Shown here piece after piece: positions 6,472 to 6,527 of a stretch of DNA of 6,527 nucleotides (its first letter is position 1; each line of letters opens with the position of its first letter). The stretch is taken from contig CAMTZV010000091.1 of the NCBI GenBank assembly GCA_947086625.1, positions 1-6,527 on the forward strand. Direction: 5' to 3'. This stretch comes from an uncultured bacterium. GTDB lineage: Bacteria > Bacillota > Clostridia > Lachnospirales > Lachnospiraceae. Made by a program: the position numbers and the translations under genes. Under the pieces are notes generated by a model. It saw nothing but the letters and a program-made list of their open reading frames with translations, made no database searches and was not told where the DNA came from.

Positions 6472-6500
6472 TTGTGGGAAAACAGAAATGAGATTATAAT
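6472..6500 (+). promoter_or_regulatory. Candidate sigma-A promoter for a gene beyond the right edge
   Basis: TATAAT (6495-6500) is a perfect -10 in an AT-rich stretch. TTGTGG (6472-6477) is a weak -35 (three of six matches) at the optimal 17-base spacing. The start would be near 6507, so the transcribed gene lies outside the window. After lepA-hemW the usual Firmicutes neighbour is hrcA, heading the grpE-dnaK-dnaJ heat-shock operon, but no CIRCE operator (TTAGCACTC-N9-GAGTGCTAA) is present in the visible bases, so the downstream identity is inference. No terminator for hemW is seen in 6459-6471. Confidence 0.55.
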
Positions 6501-6527
6501 AGAGACAAAGCAATCGCAGATGATACT

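Overview
The window is 6.5 kb of chromosomal, core-type sequence from a Gram-positive anaerobe, most likely class Clostridia and possibly Lachnospiraceae. This rests on strong AGGAGG-type ribosome binding sites, sigma-A-like promoters, a secreted protein with a Listeria-Bacteroides (InlB-type) repeat, and the lepA-hemW gene order common in Firmicutes. The DNA is fairly GC-rich for that class, with many GCG, CGC and GGC codons, which also explains the many long but spurious ORFs in other frames. The genus cannot be named from the sequence alone. All real genes lie on the + strand.

Layout. (1) 1-212: the last 69 codons of asparaginyl-tRNA synthetase (asnS). (2) 251-367: a 38-codon ORF that looks like a signal peptide plus a short tail; its stop overlaps the next start, so it is either a tiny exported peptide or the remnant of a deleted gene. 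(3) 355-2266: a two-gene ABC-2 type exporter, with an ATPase and a six-helix permease overlapping by 29 bases; the substrate is unknown. (4) 2267-2389: a 123-base gap with a near-consensus sigma-A promoter (TCGACA-17-TATAAT with an extended -10). (5) 2390-3454: a secreted protein with a signal peptide, one InlB-type repeat, a Pro/Gly/Asp/Thr linker containing a 42-base tandem duplication, and a C-terminal domain resembling C39-type papain-like cysteine peptidases. (6) 3476-5284: lepA, complete. (7) 5316-6458: hemW, complete. (8) 6459-6527: a candidate promoter for a gene beyond the window, which by usual synteny would be hrcA or another heat-shock gene.

How it fits together. The ABC pair is clearly one translationally coupled unit. 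The secreted C39-like gene has its own promoter, no visible terminator, and lies only 21 bases upstream of lepA. Transcripts from that promoter therefore probably continue into lepA and hemW, which would join an extracellular protein to a housekeeping translation and heme-chaperone operon. I see no mobile element, CRISPR array, RNA gene or clear intrinsic terminator. Most of the window is ordinary. The parts worth a second look are the secreted C39-like protein and its position, and the small signal-peptide ORF before the ABC genes.
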